Source: Thermovorax subterraneus (lineage in GTDB: Bacteria > Bacillota > Thermosediminibacteria > Thermosediminibacterales > Thermosediminibacteraceae). From it: a stretch of 56,969 nt of DNA. The position numbers were made by a program, and so were the translations under genes. The notes under the pieces were generated by a model. The model was not told the DNA's origin, did not search any database, and saw nothing but the letters and a program-made list of their open reading frames with translations. Shown in pieces: positions 37,213-45,641 of this stretch (position 1 is its first letter; each line of letters opens with the position of its first letter). The DNA lies in assembly GCA_021608145.1 (NCBI GenBank), contig JAKIHM010000015.1, positions 1 through 56,969 on the forward strand. Reading direction: 5' to 3'.

Positions 37213-37488
37213 GTGGCGGAGCTCAGGAGGATTGTGGTCAACCTGCCCGAGAGCCTTCTGAGGCAGGTGGACATGATATTGTCGAAGGAGAAAAAAAACC
37301 GCAGCGAATTTATTCAGGATGCCATGAGATTATATATTAAAGAAAGGGAAAGGATAAGGATGAGAGAGCAATTGAAGAATGGGTATTTAGAAATGGCTGA
37401 AATAAATCTAAGAATGGCGGAATTTGGGATAAACGAAGATTTAAAAGATTTGATGCTTTATGAGACAATTCTTTCGGAGAGTGAATAA
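37213..37488 (+). CDS. MazE/EndoAI-like ribbon-helix-helix antitoxin
   Basis: A 91-residue CopG-type protein: [19 protein letters not shown] and [19 protein letters not shown] are the ribbon-helix-helix core. The remainder is a long charged helix that binds the toxin. The GTG at 37213 lies 5 bases after GGGGGTG. Its gene abuts the toxin gene. It should sequester EndoA/MazF and may repress the pair. Confidence 0.9.
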   Translation: MAELRRIVVNLPESLLRQVDMILSKEKKNRSEFIQDAMRLYIKERERIRMREQLKNGYLEMAEINLRMAEFGINEDLKDLMLYETILSESE

Positions 37489-37489
37489 G

Positions 37490-37840
37490 GTGCAGATAAG
37501 ACGAGGAGACGTATTTTATGCCGATTTAAATCCCGTCATAGGTTCCGAACAAGGGGGCATACGGCCTGTATTGGTAGTGCAAAATGACGTGGGGAATAAG
37601 TACAGCCCCACCGTTATAGTGGCGGCTATAACTTCCCAGATAGACAAAGCCAAGCTGCCCACTCACGTGGAACTGAAACGCGGAGAATACGGCCTGGAAA
37701 AGGATTCGGTAATCCTCTTGGAACAGTTGAGAACCATAGACAAGAGGCGACTGAGGGAAAAGGTGGCTTTTCTCGACAGCGAAATAATGGCCAAGGTTGA
37801 TGAAGCGCTGAAGATCAGCCTGGGACTTGTGGAATTTTAA
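37490..37840 (+). CDS. MazF/EndoA endoribonuclease toxin
   Basis: A 116-residue PemK/MazF protein close to Bacillus Endo[21 protein letters not shown] with the catalytic Arg in [14 protein letters not shown], then [20 protein letters not shown]. EndoA cuts mRNA at UACAU; the same specificity is likely but not shown. The GTG at 37490 begins 1 base after the antitoxin stop region, with GGAGAG as ribosome site. Confidence 0.92.
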   Translation: MQIRRGDVFYADLNPVIGSEQGGIRPVLVVQNDVGNKYSPTVIVAAITSQIDKAKLPTHVELKRGEYGLEKDSVILLEQLRTIDKRRLREKVAFLDSEIMAKVDEALKISLGLVEF

Positions 37841-37845
37841 ATTTA

Positions 37846-37871
37846 AGCCCGCCCAGGGCTTTTTGGTTTTT
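37846..37871 (+). terminator. Terminator after mazF
   Basis: AGCCC, a 5-base loop and GGGCT (37846-37860) are followed by TTTTGGTTTTT. The short stem makes it moderate in strength. Confidence 0.65.
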
Positions 37872-37911
37872 GAAATCCAATCATAAGTGTTGGCGGGAAG
37901 AGGAGAGTAAA

Positions 37912-38616
37912 ATGAGGCCGTTGATAGCGATAACCTGTTCTTACGCCGAAGAAAAAATTTTTTTAAATCGCGGGTATTATGAAGCGGTGGAAAAAGCCGG
38001 AGGAATCCCGGTAGGTGTTGCGCCTTTGAAGGACAAGGATGCCCTTTCGAATCTTCTCGACAGGGTGGATGGCCTGCTCCTTTCGGGAGGTCCCGATGTG
38101 GACCCGAGGTATTTTGGAGAAGATCCGAGGCCCGGTCTTGGAGAGGTGAACCCATTGCGCGATGAAGCGGAAATCTTCCTATGCCGCGAAGCCGTAAAGA
38201 GAAAGAAGCCGGTGCTCGGCATATGCCGCGGTGTGCAGCTTATAAACATAGCCTTGGGAGGCACCGTTTACCAAGATATCGGCTCGGAAATTGAAAAACC
38301 GCTGAAGCACCGGCAGGAAGCTCCCCGGTGGTACGCCAGCCACGATGTAAATATATCGAAGGATTCACTGCTTTACCGAATATTGGAATCCAACCTAGTT
38401 CCGGTCAACAGCTTCCACCACCAGGCCGTAAAAGACGTGGCGGAATTATTAAAACCCGTGGCCTTTTCGCAGGATGGCATAGTGGAAGCATTGGAAGGTG
38501 CATCTGGGGAGTTTTTTTTGCTAGGGGTGCAGTGGCATCCTGAGGAGATGTGGCGAGAATATCCTCTTCAGCTTAAGCTTTTTGAAGCTCTGGTTGAAGC
38601 GGCCCGGATGAAGTGA
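37912..38616 (+). CDS. Peptidase C26 family gamma-glutamyl hydrolase
   Basis: A 234-residue class I glutamine-amidotransferase-fold hydrolase related to PuuD: LLLSGGPDVDPRYFGEDP, the nucleophile Cys in VLGICRGVQLINIALGG, FHHQAVKDV, and the catalytic His-Glu in GVQWHPEEM. Members cleave gamma-glutamyl bonds such as gamma-Glu-GABA. The ATG at 37912 follows AAGAGGAGAG. It precedes two peptide/amide hydrolases, so a role in peptide or amino-acid salvage is plausible. Confidence 0.9.
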   Translation: MRPLIAITCSYAEEKIFLNRGYYEAVEKAGGIPVGVAPLKDKDALSNLLDRVDGLLLSGGPDVDPRYFGEDPRPGLGEVNPLRDEAEIFLCREAVKRKKPVLGICRGVQLINIALGGTVYQDIGSEIEKPLKHRQEAPRWYASHDVNISKDSLLYRILESNLVPVNSFHHQAVKDVAELLKPVAFSQDGIVEALEGASGEFFLLGVQWHPEEMWREYPLQLKLFEALVEAARMK

Positions 38617-38671
38617 TATTGACCCGGGCTTTAATAAGTCAATATAAAATTGAAAATGAGGAGGGGGTTTT

Positions 38672-39490
38672 CTGAAAATCTACATATCCGCCGACATGGA
38701 AGGGATTTCTGGAGTTGTATCTTCCAACCACGTCGAGCCTGGCTCCGGGGAATACGAAAGGTTTCGCCGGCTTATGACCAGGGAAGTAAATGCAGTGGTG
38801 GAGGCTGCTTATGAATACGGGGCTTCAGAAATAGTAGTAAATGACTCCCACAACAAAATGGACAACATTTTGGTGGAGGAGCTTCATCCCAGGGCTTGTC
38901 TTATAAGCGGCAGTCCGAAGCCACTCAGCATGATGCAGGGAATTGACGAAACGTTCGATGCGGTGTTCTTTGTCGGGTACCATGCCAGGGCCGGCTGTTC
39001 CGAAGCCATCATGGACCATACGTACACCGGAAGCGTGATATACGCCAAGATCAACGGCAAATTTATGAGCGAAGCTGGTTTGAACGGGAGGCTGGCGGGT
39101 TATTTCGGGGTGCCCGTGGCGTTGATAACGGGAGACCAGAATGCCGTAAGGTGTGCGAAAGATGAACTCAACGATCCCGTAGGCGTTGTGGTGAAGGAGG
39201 CGGTTACTAGATATTCCGCTAAAGTATTCCCCTTCGACGTTGTACGGGAGAAAATCCGGGAAGGAGTAAAAAAAGCCATCGAAGACCTTTCGCGTTTCAA
39301 ACCCACTGTGGAAGAAGGCCCGGTGGAACTAGAGGTCTCGTTTTGGCGGTCCATAATGGCCGACATGGCTTTGCTCATTCCAGGAATGATGAAAAAAGAT
39401 GCGCGGACCGTTGTTTATACCTCAAAAGATTATTTGGAAGCTTATAAAGTTTTTAGGGCGGTTTTGGCTGTAAATTCTGGCATTCGCTGA
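38672..39490 (+). CDS. M55-family D-aminopeptidase (DppA-like), CTG start
   Basis: A 272-residue zinc D-aminopeptidase of the DppA family. Conserved metal residues are Asp8 and Glu10 in ISADMEGISG, His in NDSHNKMDN, His in VGYHARAG and Glu in MSEAGLN. No ATG, GTG or TTG lies in frame upstream of Asp8; the only codon with correct spacing from AGGAGGGGG is CTG at 38672 (LKIYISADMEG). Starting at the internal ATG 38696 would remove Asp8, so CTG initiation is inferred. DppA releases D-alanine from D-Ala peptides. Confidence 0.9.
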   Translation: MKIYISADMEGISGVVSSNHVEPGSGEYERFRRLMTREVNAVVEAAYEYGASEIVVNDSHNKMDNILVEELHPRACLISGSPKPLSMMQGIDETFDAVFFVGYHARAGCSEAIMDHTYTGSVIYAKINGKFMSEAGLNGRLAGYFGVPVALITGDQNAVRCAKDELNDPVGVVVKEAVTRYSAKVFPFDVVREKIREGVKKAIEDLSRFKPTVEEGPVELEVSFWRSIMADMALLIPGMMKKDARTVVYTSKDYLEAYKVFRAVLAVNSGIR

Positions 39491-39509
39491 AAAAGAGGAG
39501 GGGTAAGAC

Positions 39510-40685
39510 GTGATAGCCATAAAAGGCGGCACAGTCTACACCATGAAAGGTGAAATAATAGAAGGAGGAACGGTGTTAATTGGGGATGGCAAGATTGTCA
39601 AAGTAGGTAAAGACATACCGGTGCCGGAAGGCTGCGAAGTGATGGATGCCACAGAGAAATATGTTTTTCCAGGTTTCATTGACGCCCACAGCCATGTGGG
39701 TATTTTCGAAGAAGGCGTGGGGGAAATAGGAGAGGATGGCAACGAGATGACTGACCCCGTAACGCCCCACCTGAGGGCCCTTGATGCCGTAAATCCGGGA
39801 GATAAGGCTTTTGACGATGCGATAAAGGGTGGAGTTACCTGCGTTTTTACCGGGCCCGGCAGTGCCAACGTGATAGGAGGCCAATCCATTGCCGTCAAGA
39901 CCTTCGGTCGAGTCATAGATAAAATGATCGTAAAAGCTCCAGCAGGGTTAAAAGTAGCTTTCGGAGAAAATCCAAAGCGGGTCTACGGTCAGCAAAAGAA
40001 GATGCCCTCCACCCGAATGGGAACCGCGGCCCTCTTGCGGGAGACATTAACAAAAGCGAAAAATTACCTAGAAAAAAGAAAAATAGCCCTAGAAAAAGGA
40101 GAGTTTTTCGAAAAAGACCTTAAAATGGAAGTGCTCTGTGAGCTTTTGGAAAAAAAGATTCCGCTGAGAGCCCACGCCCACAGGGCGGACGACATAATGA
40201 CTGCTATAAGAATAGCTCGAGAATTCGATGTGGAAGTTGTGATAGAACACTGCACCGAGGGGCATCTCATAGCCGATGAGCTGGCAGAACTCGGCGTGCC
40301 TGCGGTGGTGGGACCTTCTTTGACGTCCCGCTCCAAAGTGGAGCTTAAGGATCTGAGTTTTAAGACCGCGGGCATCCTGGCAAGCAGAGGAGTCAAAGTG
40401 GCGATAATGACGGACCATCCCGTTGTTCCCATCCAGTATCTTAATGTATGCGCTGCCCTTGCGGTAAAAGAAGGAATGAAACCGGAAGACGCCCTTTCGG
40501 CCATTACCATTAACCCTGCCGAGATTATCGGCATAGCGGACAGGGTGGGCAGTATCGAGGAAGGCAAGGACGCCGATATAGTAATATGGGACGGTTTCCC
40601 CTTAGAGATCATGTCGAAACCGGAGCTTGTAATGATCGAGGGCAAGGTGGTTTATAAAAGAGAAGAATTCCCCCTTGACAAGTAA
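39510..40685 (+). CDS. Amidohydrolase (imidazolonepropionase-like)
   Basis: A 391-residue metal-dependent amidohydrolase: the first metal motif FPGFIDAHSHVG, the Lys-bearing GENPKRVYGQQ region, LRAHAHRADD, VEVVIEHCTEGHL and the final Asp in MTDHPVVPIQY. The C-terminal SIEEGKDADIVIWDG completes the small beta domain. It starts (GTG) 20 bases after the DppA gene with a GGAGGGG site. The substrate is unknown; the neighbourhood suggests a cyclic amide or N-acyl product of peptide breakdown. Confidence 0.88.
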   Translation: MIAIKGGTVYTMKGEIIEGGTVLIGDGKIVKVGKDIPVPEGCEVMDATEKYVFPGFIDAHSHVGIFEEGVGEIGEDGNEMTDPVTPHLRALDAVNPGDKAFDDAIKGGVTCVFTGPGSANVIGGQSIAVKTFGRVIDKMIVKAPAGLKVAFGENPKRVYGQQKKMPSTRMGTAALLRETLTKAKNYLEKRKIALEKGEFFEKDLKMEVLCELLEKKIPLRAHAHRADDIMTAIRIAREFDVEVVIEHCTEGHLIADELAELGVPAVVGPSLTSRSKVELKDLSFKTAGILASRGVKVAIMTDHPVVPIQYLNVCAALAVKEGMKPEDALSAITINPAEIIGIADRVGSIEEGKDADIVIWDGFPLEIMSKPELVMIEGKVVYKREEFPLDK

Positions 40686-40727
40686 AAGTTATTTGATATA
40701 TTTGATTATGAAAAAATTAATAATTTC

Positions 40728-40863
40728 CGAGGATATGCCTTCGGGGCAGGGTGAAATTCCCGACCGGCGGTGAGCCTGCAAGGCGAGCCCGCGAGCCCTT
40801 TTTATGGGGTTGACCCGGTGAAAATCCGGGGCCGACGGTTAAAGTCCGGATGGGAGAAGGCGA
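40728..40863 (+). ncRNA. FMN riboswitch (RFN element)
   Basis: The RFN consensus is present in order: AGGATATGCCTTCGGGGCAG, GGTGAAATTCCCGACCGGCG, GTGAGCCTGC, the variable arm with GCGAGCCC, GACCCGGTGAAAATCCGG and CCGACGGTTAAAGTCCGGAT ending GGGAGAAGG. It precedes the riboflavin transporter gene ribU. FMN binding should lower expression when flavin is sufficient. Confidence 0.96.
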
Positions 40864-40885
40864 GAATTTATTGTGTGACATTGTT

Positions 40886-40907
40886 GCCCCGGGGTTTATC
40901 CCGGGGC
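40886..40907 (+). promoter_or_regulatory. Hairpin downstream of the FMN aptamer
   Basis: GCCCCGGG and CCCGGGGC form a perfect 8-bp stem with a short loop. Only a weak T-rich stretch follows. It is probably the expression platform (terminator-like), since it lies between the aptamer and the ribosome site of ribU at about 40930. Confidence 0.6.
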
Positions 40908-40941
40908 TTAAATTCTTATGAGATATTCGGAGGTGTAAAAA

Positions 40942-41559
40942 ATGAGTGCGCTGAACAATTCAAAAGCGGAGTCTTTGCGCGAGACCAGAAACCTTACAAA
41001 AGTTGCGGTCCTGGGAGTTATGGCTTTTTTGTTGATGACTTACCTCGAATTCCCGCTTCCTATGTTTCCCTCATTTTTGAAGATGGACTTGAGCGACCTG
41101 CCTGCCCTGCTTGCAGGTTTTGGGATAGGGCCGTGGGCGGCAGTATTGGTCGAGATAATTAAAAACATTATGCACGCGATTTTTAAGAACCAGACCGCGT
41201 TTGTGGGGGAGATAGCCAACTTCTTGACGGGAGTTCTCTTCGTAGTGCCTGCAACTTTGGTGTACGCCGTAAAAAAGACAAAAGCCAACGCGGTAATTGG
41301 AATGGTCCTCGGGACTTTAATAATGGCTGTTGGCATGGCTCTGGCCAATTACTATATCTTCCTCCCGCTTTATGCAAAAATATTTAATATGCCCATCGAT
41401 GCAATAGTGAGTATGGGCTCGAGCGTCAACGGGAGGATAGTAGATTTGAAGACCCTTGTGGTTTATAGCATCGTTCCGTTCAACATCTTAAAAGGTGCAA
41501 TAATAATGGCTATCACCCTGCTTATTTATAAAAAAGTTTCTCCTATCTTGCACAGCTAA
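40942..41559 (+). CDS. ribU: ECF transporter riboflavin-specific S component RibU
   Basis: A 205-residue membrane protein with about six helices, including KVAVLGVMAFLLMTYLEFPL, the conserved KMDLSDLPALLAGF and FVGEIANFLTG segments of RibU, and the C-terminal VPFNILKGAIIM. RibU binds riboflavin and works with shared ECF ATPases. The FMN riboswitch directly upstream makes the riboflavin assignment firm. The ATG follows GGAGGTG. Confidence 0.95.
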   Translation: MSALNNSKAESLRETRNLTKVAVLGVMAFLLMTYLEFPLPMFPSFLKMDLSDLPALLAGFGIGPWAAVLVEIIKNIMHAIFKNQTAFVGEIANFLTGVLFVVPATLVYAVKKTKANAVIGMVLGTLIMAVGMALANYYIFLPLYAKIFNMPIDAIVSMGSSVNGRIVDLKTLVVYSIVPFNILKGAIIMAITLLIYKKVSPILHS

Positions 41560-41572
41560 CTCGACTGAATGC

Positions 41573-41600
41573 AAGCACTAACCTGGTAACGGTTGGTGCT
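41573..41600 (+). terminator. Terminator after ribU
   Basis: AGCACTAACC and GGTTGGTGCT pair into a stem of about ten bases with one mismatch, followed by TTATTTTT. Confidence 0.85.
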
Positions 41601-41682
41601 TTATTTTTAAGTTTTTATCAAAGGGAATTTGCGATATAATGTAAATATATATGTAAAACTAATACAAAGAATGGGGAAAACT

Positions 41683-42147
41683 ATGGAGTTCAAAGTTGTT
41701 TTTGAGACCAAAAGCGTTGAGGAGACACAGGAGCTGGGAGAAAAATTGGGGAGGCTCCTTACAAAGGGGGATTTGGTGGCCTTAAAAGGGGATTTGGGCG
41801 CGGGCAAAACGGCTTTTGCAAGGGGAATTGCAAGAGGGGTCGGAAGTGAGGATTTTGTGACGAGTCCCACCTTTACAATAATAAACGAGTATAATGGAGA
41901 TGTACCTGTTGCACATATAGATGTTTACAGGTTGAGCGATGCCGGAGAATTAGAAGAGATAGGATTTAGGGACTATTTAAAAGAATATGTCGTCATAATT
42001 GAGTGGGCGGATTTGGTCATCGACATTCTTCCCGAAGAGATTCTTTGGGTGGAATTAGAAACGATTGGAGAGCAGGAAAGAAGGATAATTTTCACGGCAA
42101 AAGGAAAAAAGTACGAAAAAATTTTGCAGGAGATGAAGAAGTCATGA
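41683..42147 (+). CDS. tsaE: tRNA t6A biosynthesis ATPase TsaE
   Basis: A 154-residue P-loop protein: LVALKGDLGAGKTAFARGIA is the Walker A, SPTFTIINEY the switch region and IEWADLVIDILPEE the conserved C-terminal part. With TsaB and TsaD it makes threonylcarbamoyladenosine in tRNA. The ATG at 41683 has GGGG 6 bases upstream; an earlier in-frame ATG at 41671 is possible. It overlaps tsaB by 4 bases. Confidence 0.95.
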   Translation: MEFKVVFETKSVEETQELGEKLGRLLTKGDLVALKGDLGAGKTAFARGIARGVGSEDFVTSPTFTIINEYNGDVPVAHIDVYRLSDAGELEEIGFRDYLKEYVVIIEWADLVIDILPEEILWVELETIGEQERRIIFTAKGKKYEKILQEMKKS

Positions 42148-42878
42148 AGGTCCTTGGCATAGATACATCTTCTGAAGTTGCAACGGCAGCATTGCTTGCG
42201 GAAGAAAAATTAGTGGCGGAGTACGTTTTGAACCACCGTCACACCCATCTTGAAAAGCTCGTCTCAATGATTGACAGGCTTCTTTCCGATTCGGACACCC
42301 AATTGGAAGAATTGGACGCCATAGCGGTGGCCATAGGGCCGGGATCCTTTACCGGAATAAGGATAGGAATGGCTTGTGCCCAAGGGCTTTCTCACGTTCA
42401 CGGTATACCCCTTGTTGGGGTCAATACACTGGACGCTTTGGCACACAATCTCATGCACTGCGGTGATTTTTTATGCCCTGCCGTTGATGCCCAGAGGGGC
42501 GAAGTGTATGCTTGCCTTTACCGTTGGGAAGGTAAAGAATTGGTCCGCTTTTGGGATTATGAGGTAATAAAGGTGGAGAAACTAGTAAAGCGGCTGATTG
42601 ACTTAAACCAGAACGCCGTTCTGCTGGGAGATGGAGCGCCTTTGGTGCATTCTTCTCTTCCTGAAGATGTAAAATCTGCGGGAAAGCTCGTAGTGGCAAA
42701 AAGGCCTTTTGCCATGCCCAGGGCATCTTCGGTGGCTGAGGCTGGCCTAAAGGATTTGAAGGCTGGAAAAACCTTTAATTGTTTTAATATCAGGCCTTTT
42801 TACATGAGAAAATCCCATGCAGAAGAAAAATGGGAGGAAAGGTATGGAAAGGGCAAGCCTGGGAAAAGTAACCGTTGA
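42144..42878 (+). CDS. tsaB: tRNA t6A biosynthesis protein TsaB
   Basis: A 244-residue protein of the actin-like/ASKHA fold: MKVLGIDTSSEVATAALL, VAIGPGSFTGIRIGMACAQG, and VDAQRGEVYACLY. It scaffolds TsaD. The ATG overlaps the tsaE stop (ATGA). It overlaps the downstream rimI start by 35 bases, so the three genes form one tightly packed operon. Confidence 0.95.
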   Translation: MKVLGIDTSSEVATAALLAEEKLVAEYVLNHRHTHLEKLVSMIDRLLSDSDTQLEELDAIAVAIGPGSFTGIRIGMACAQGLSHVHGIPLVGVNTLDALAHNLMHCGDFLCPAVDAQRGEVYACLYRWEGKELVRFWDYEVIKVEKLVKRLIDLNQNAVLLGDGAPLVHSSLPEDVKSAGKLVVAKRPFAMPRASSVAEAGLKDLKAGKTFNCFNIRPFYMRKSHAEEKWEERYGKGKPGKSNR

Positions 42879-43314
42879 GCTTATGGGAGTGGAAGATTTG
42901 GACCAGGTGATAGAAGTCGAAAAATTGAGCTTTACCAACCCGTGGTCCAGAAACTCGTTTTTCCTTGAGCTTACGAGTAATGAACTTGCAACGTACATAG
43001 TGGCCAAGGTCGACGGCAGGGTTGTGGGCTATGCGGGAATGTGGCTAATTGTTGGGGAAGCTCACGTGACCAACGTGGCGGTCCACCCCGGATTCAGAAA
43101 AAAAGGTATAGGGGAGCTTCTTATGCGCTCCCTCATGACGATAGCCAGGGAAAGCGGAGCCAAGATGATGACCCTCGAAGTGAGAAAGAGCAACTACATT
43201 GCCCAGAACCTTTATACTAAATTGGGATTTGAGCCCATAGGGATAAGGCGGGGATACTATACTGACAACAATGAAGACGCTGTCATAATGTGGACAAATT
43301 TGAATGAAAAGTAA
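42844..43314 (+). CDS. rimI: Ribosomal-protein S18-alanine N-acetyltransferase RimI
   Basis: A 156-residue GNAT acetyltransferase: EKLSFTNPWSRNSFFLELTS, the acetyl-CoA loop HPGFRKKGIGELLM, EVRKSNYIAQNLYTKLGF and GIRRGYYTDNNEDAVIM. RimI acetylates the N-terminal Ala of ribosomal protein S18. The ATG at 42844 follows GGGAGGAAAGG. Its stop is 3 bases from a cluster of DnaA-box motifs. Confidence 0.94.
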   Translation: MERASLGKVTVELMGVEDLDQVIEVEKLSFTNPWSRNSFFLELTSNELATYIVAKVDGRVVGYAGMWLIVGEAHVTNVAVHPGFRKKGIGELLMRSLMTIARESGAKMMTLEVRKSNYIAQNLYTKLGFEPIGIRRGYYTDNNEDAVIMWTNLNEK

Positions 43315-43317
43315 GTA

Positions 43318-43412
43318 TTATCCACATATCCACAAAGTTATCCACAGAAAAAACTTAAAAACCATCCTTTGTACGTCACTTATCCACAATTTCCCCAGTT
43401 TTATTTTCCACA
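43318..43412 (+). promoter_or_regulatory. Cluster of DnaA-box-like motifs
   Basis: Three exact TTATCCACA boxes (43318-43326, 43338-43346, 43380-43388) and two one-mismatch copies (ATATCCACA at 43326-43334; TTTTCCACA at 43404-43412) all point the same way within 95 bp. They fill the gap between convergent rimI and tsaD. Such clusters titrate DnaA or load it; dnaA and other origin genes are not nearby. Confidence 0.75.
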
Positions 43413-43416
43413 TGCA

Positions 43417-44430
43417 TTAAAAAAGTCTCAGATTTGCATAAGCTTCGAGGCTTAGGTCTGAAAAAAATCCTTGCCTGTACCTGTAATAGCCCGCACATGC
43501 TATCATGGCGGCGTTGTCGGTGCAGAGTTTTACCGGCGGGAAGTGAATTTCGAATTTGTCGTCGGCTCTTTTTTGGAATTCCTCCCTTAGCCGGCTGTTT
43601 GCAGCGACGCCTCCTGCCAGAGCTATAACCCGGCAGTTGGTTCTTTCTGCCGCTTCGATGGTATTTTCCACAAGAGCACTTACAACGGCTTTTTGAAAGC
43701 TGGCAGCTACGTCCTCTACTTTTACCGGCACCCCTTTTTGCTTGCAGTGGTTGAGAAAATTGAGAACGGCTGATTTGAGGCCGCTGAAGCTGAAATCCAG
43801 GTCACTTCCCTTTATCTGGGCGACCGGAAAAGAGATAGCGTTTTCGTCGCCCAGTCGCGCGATTTTGTCGATGGCCGGGCCTCCTGGATAGCCAAGGTTC
43901 AAGGCCCTCGCTATTTTGTCAAAAGCCTCACCGGCGGCGTCGTCCAGCGTCCTGCCCAGCACGGTATATTTCCCGTAATCTTCCGTATATATGATATGGG
44001 TATGTCCTCCAGAAACCACGAGGCAAATAAAGGGAGGTTCGAAATCGTTTTCGAGGAAGTTAGCGTAAATATGCCCCTCTATGTGGTTAACCCCGATGAG
44101 GGGTTTTTTTATTGCGTATGCGACGGCTTTTGCGTAGGACACGCCTACAAGCAAAGCGCCTATTAGCCCGGGGCCATTGGTGACTGCTACTAGGTCTATG
44201 TCACTAAAATCGACTTTTGCCTCTTGAAATGCCTTCTCTACAACGGCGCATATAGATTCCAGGTGTTTCCTCGATGCGATTTCAGGTACCACGCCGCCGA
44301 ATCTTTCGTGCCATTCGGTCTGGGAAAGTATGACGTTAGAAAGAATCCTTCTGCCGCCCGCCACTATTGCAGCAGACGTTTCATCGCAGGAAGTTTCTAT
44401 GCCGAGTGTTATTAATTCTCCGTTTTTCAT
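43417..44430 (-). CDS. tsaD: tRNA t6A transferase TsaD
   Basis: A 337-residue ASKHA protein: [15 protein letters not shown], the iron-binding HxxxH of [35 protein letters not shown] and [15 protein letters not shown]. It transfers the threonylcarbamoyl group to tRNA A37. It is transcribed towards tsaE-tsaB-rimI, an inversion of the usual co-directional order. Confidence 0.96.
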   Translation of the reverse strand: MKNGELITLGIETSCDETSAAIVAGGRRILSNVILSQTEWHERFGGVVPEIASRKHLESICAVVEKAFQEAKVDFSDIDLVAVTNGPGLIGALLVGVSYAKAVAYAIKKPLIGVNHIEGHIYANFLENDFEPPFICLVVSGGHTHIIYTEDYGKYTVLGRTLDDAAGEAFDKIARALNLGYPGGPAIDKIARLGDENAISFPVAQIKGSDLDFSFSGLKSAVLNFLNHCKQKGVPVKVEDVAASFQKAVVSALVENTIEAAERTNCRVIALAGGVAANSRLREEFQKRADDKFEIHFPPVKLCTDNAAMIACAGYYRYRQGFFSDLSLEAYANLRLF

Positions 44431-44583
44431 AGCAAATCCCCTTTCTAGAAAGTAATCTTAGCACAACGGCGCCCGTTGTGCAATTTGTTAAATAGTAGAC
44501 TAATAATGTAAATTAAAAAATGTATATTTAATTCGAAGGATTTTTTAAATGAATGAAGAATATCTATAAAATAAATATAACTG

Positions 44584-44618
44584 GATGACCAAGTAAGCTA
44601 AATAGTCAGGAGGTCATC
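44584..44618 (+). promoter_or_regulatory. Candidate autoregulatory operator of the GntR gene
   Basis: GATGACC (44584-44590) and its exact inverse GGTCATC (44612-44618) flank the AGGAGG ribosome site and end at the ATG. Binding by the encoded GntR-type dimer would block translation start or elongation. The 21-bp gap is larger than typical FadR sites, so this is tentative. Confidence 0.4.
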
Positions 44619-45329
44619 ATGAATTTCCAAAGGGTCAAAAACGTGAGGCTGTATGAAACCATAATCCAGCAGGTAATGGGCATGATCGACAGGGGGGAGC
44701 TAAAACCGGGCGACAAATTTCCATCAGAAAGGCAGCTTATAGAACAGTTGGGAGTGAGCAGGTCGATTTTGAGGGAAGCTTTCAGGGTGCTAGAATCAAG
44801 GGGCATCGTGGAAAGCCGTCCGGGCGGAGGGAGATATCTAAGGAAAATATCCGGCTCTTCCTTCATGAACTTTACCTCGATGGACCTGGAAAGAGATGCG
44901 CTTTTGGATGTCATTGAAGCAAGGGAAATTATCGAAATAAGGGTTGTAAGCTTGGCGACGAAGCGCGCAACAGAAGAGGACATAGAAAAGTTGATGGCAT
45001 TGGACAGAGAATTCCACGGGGCTGGCACGAGTTTGGAAGAATACCGGGAAAAAGACAAAGATATGGCCTTTCATCTGGCACTGGCCGAAGCGTCGCATAA
45101 TTTCGTCCTAAAGGAGGTGGTGGCCTACCTTCTCACGGTGAGCAAGGACTTGCGGGAAAAAACCATGTTGGATTTTGACGACTGGCTGGAGCTGTGCAGG
45201 CAGCACAGCGATATAGTTAAAGCCATTTCTGAACGCAAGGAAGATGAGGCCGTTGAAAAGATGAAAGCGCACCTCAGGGAATTGAGGCGTTACATATTAA
45301 AAGAAAAGCATTTTAAAAATGAGGGGTGA
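44619..45329 (+). CDS. FadR-subfamily GntR transcriptional regulator
   Basis: A 236-residue regulator: an N-terminal winged helix (LKPGDKFPSERQLIEQLGVS, SILREAFRVLESRGIVESRP) and a C-terminal all-helical FCD domain (about 85-225) whose His/Asp residues usually bind metal and an acid ligand (HLALAEASHN). It immediately precedes a five-gene oxidoreductase operon and probably controls it in response to the substrate, an amino or hydroxy acid. Confidence 0.92.
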   Translation: MNFQRVKNVRLYETIIQQVMGMIDRGELKPGDKFPSERQLIEQLGVSRSILREAFRVLESRGIVESRPGGGRYLRKISGSSFMNFTSMDLERDALLDVIEAREIIEIRVVSLATKRATEEDIEKLMALDREFHGAGTSLEEYREKDKDMAFHLALAEASHNFVLKEVVAYLLTVSKDLREKTMLDFDDWLELCRQHSDIVKAISERKEDEAVEKMKAHLRELRRYILKEKHFKNEG

Positions 45330-45335
45330 AGGGAC

Positions 45336-45641
45336 ATGAGAATCGAAGAACACCCTATTTTGACTTTCAAGCGGGGAAGGGAAGTTGAATTCACCTTCAA
45401 CGGCAAAAAGATGAAAGGATTTGAAGGGGAGCCCATCGCGGCGGCGCTACACGCCAACGGCGTGAGGGTTTTAAGTTACAGCAAAAAGCTGAAAAGACCA
45501 AGGGGATTTTATTGCGCCATAGGGAATTGTTCTTCCTGCCTCATGACCGTGAACGGCGAACCGAACGTGAGGGTGTGCACTGAGAAGCTGCGCGAAGGCA
45601 TGGTAATAGAAACACAGGAAGGCAGGGGTGAACTCAATTGA
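45336..45641 (+). CDS. 2Fe-2S ferredoxin-like subunit (HcnA/SoxA N-terminal-like)
   Basis: A 101-residue plant-type-ferredoxin-like protein with the 2Fe-2S ligands in YCAIGNCSSCLMTVNGEPNV plus a later Cys (RVC). This domain forms the N-terminus of sarcosine oxidase alpha and is separate here, as in hydrogen cyanide synthase and octopine-type dehydrogenases. Its stop overlaps the next gene by 4 bases. Confidence 0.88.
   Translation: MRIEEHPILTFKRGREVEFTFNGKKMKGFEGEPIAAALHANGVRVLSYSKKLKRPRGFYCAIGNCSSCLMTVNGEPNVRVCTEKLREGMVIETQEGRGELN

Noticed and set aside
43318-43412. Chromosomal replication origin
   Set aside because: Boxes are clustered, but no dnaA, dnaN, gyrB, rpmH or AT-rich unwinding region is adjacent; a DnaA-binding accessory site fits better.
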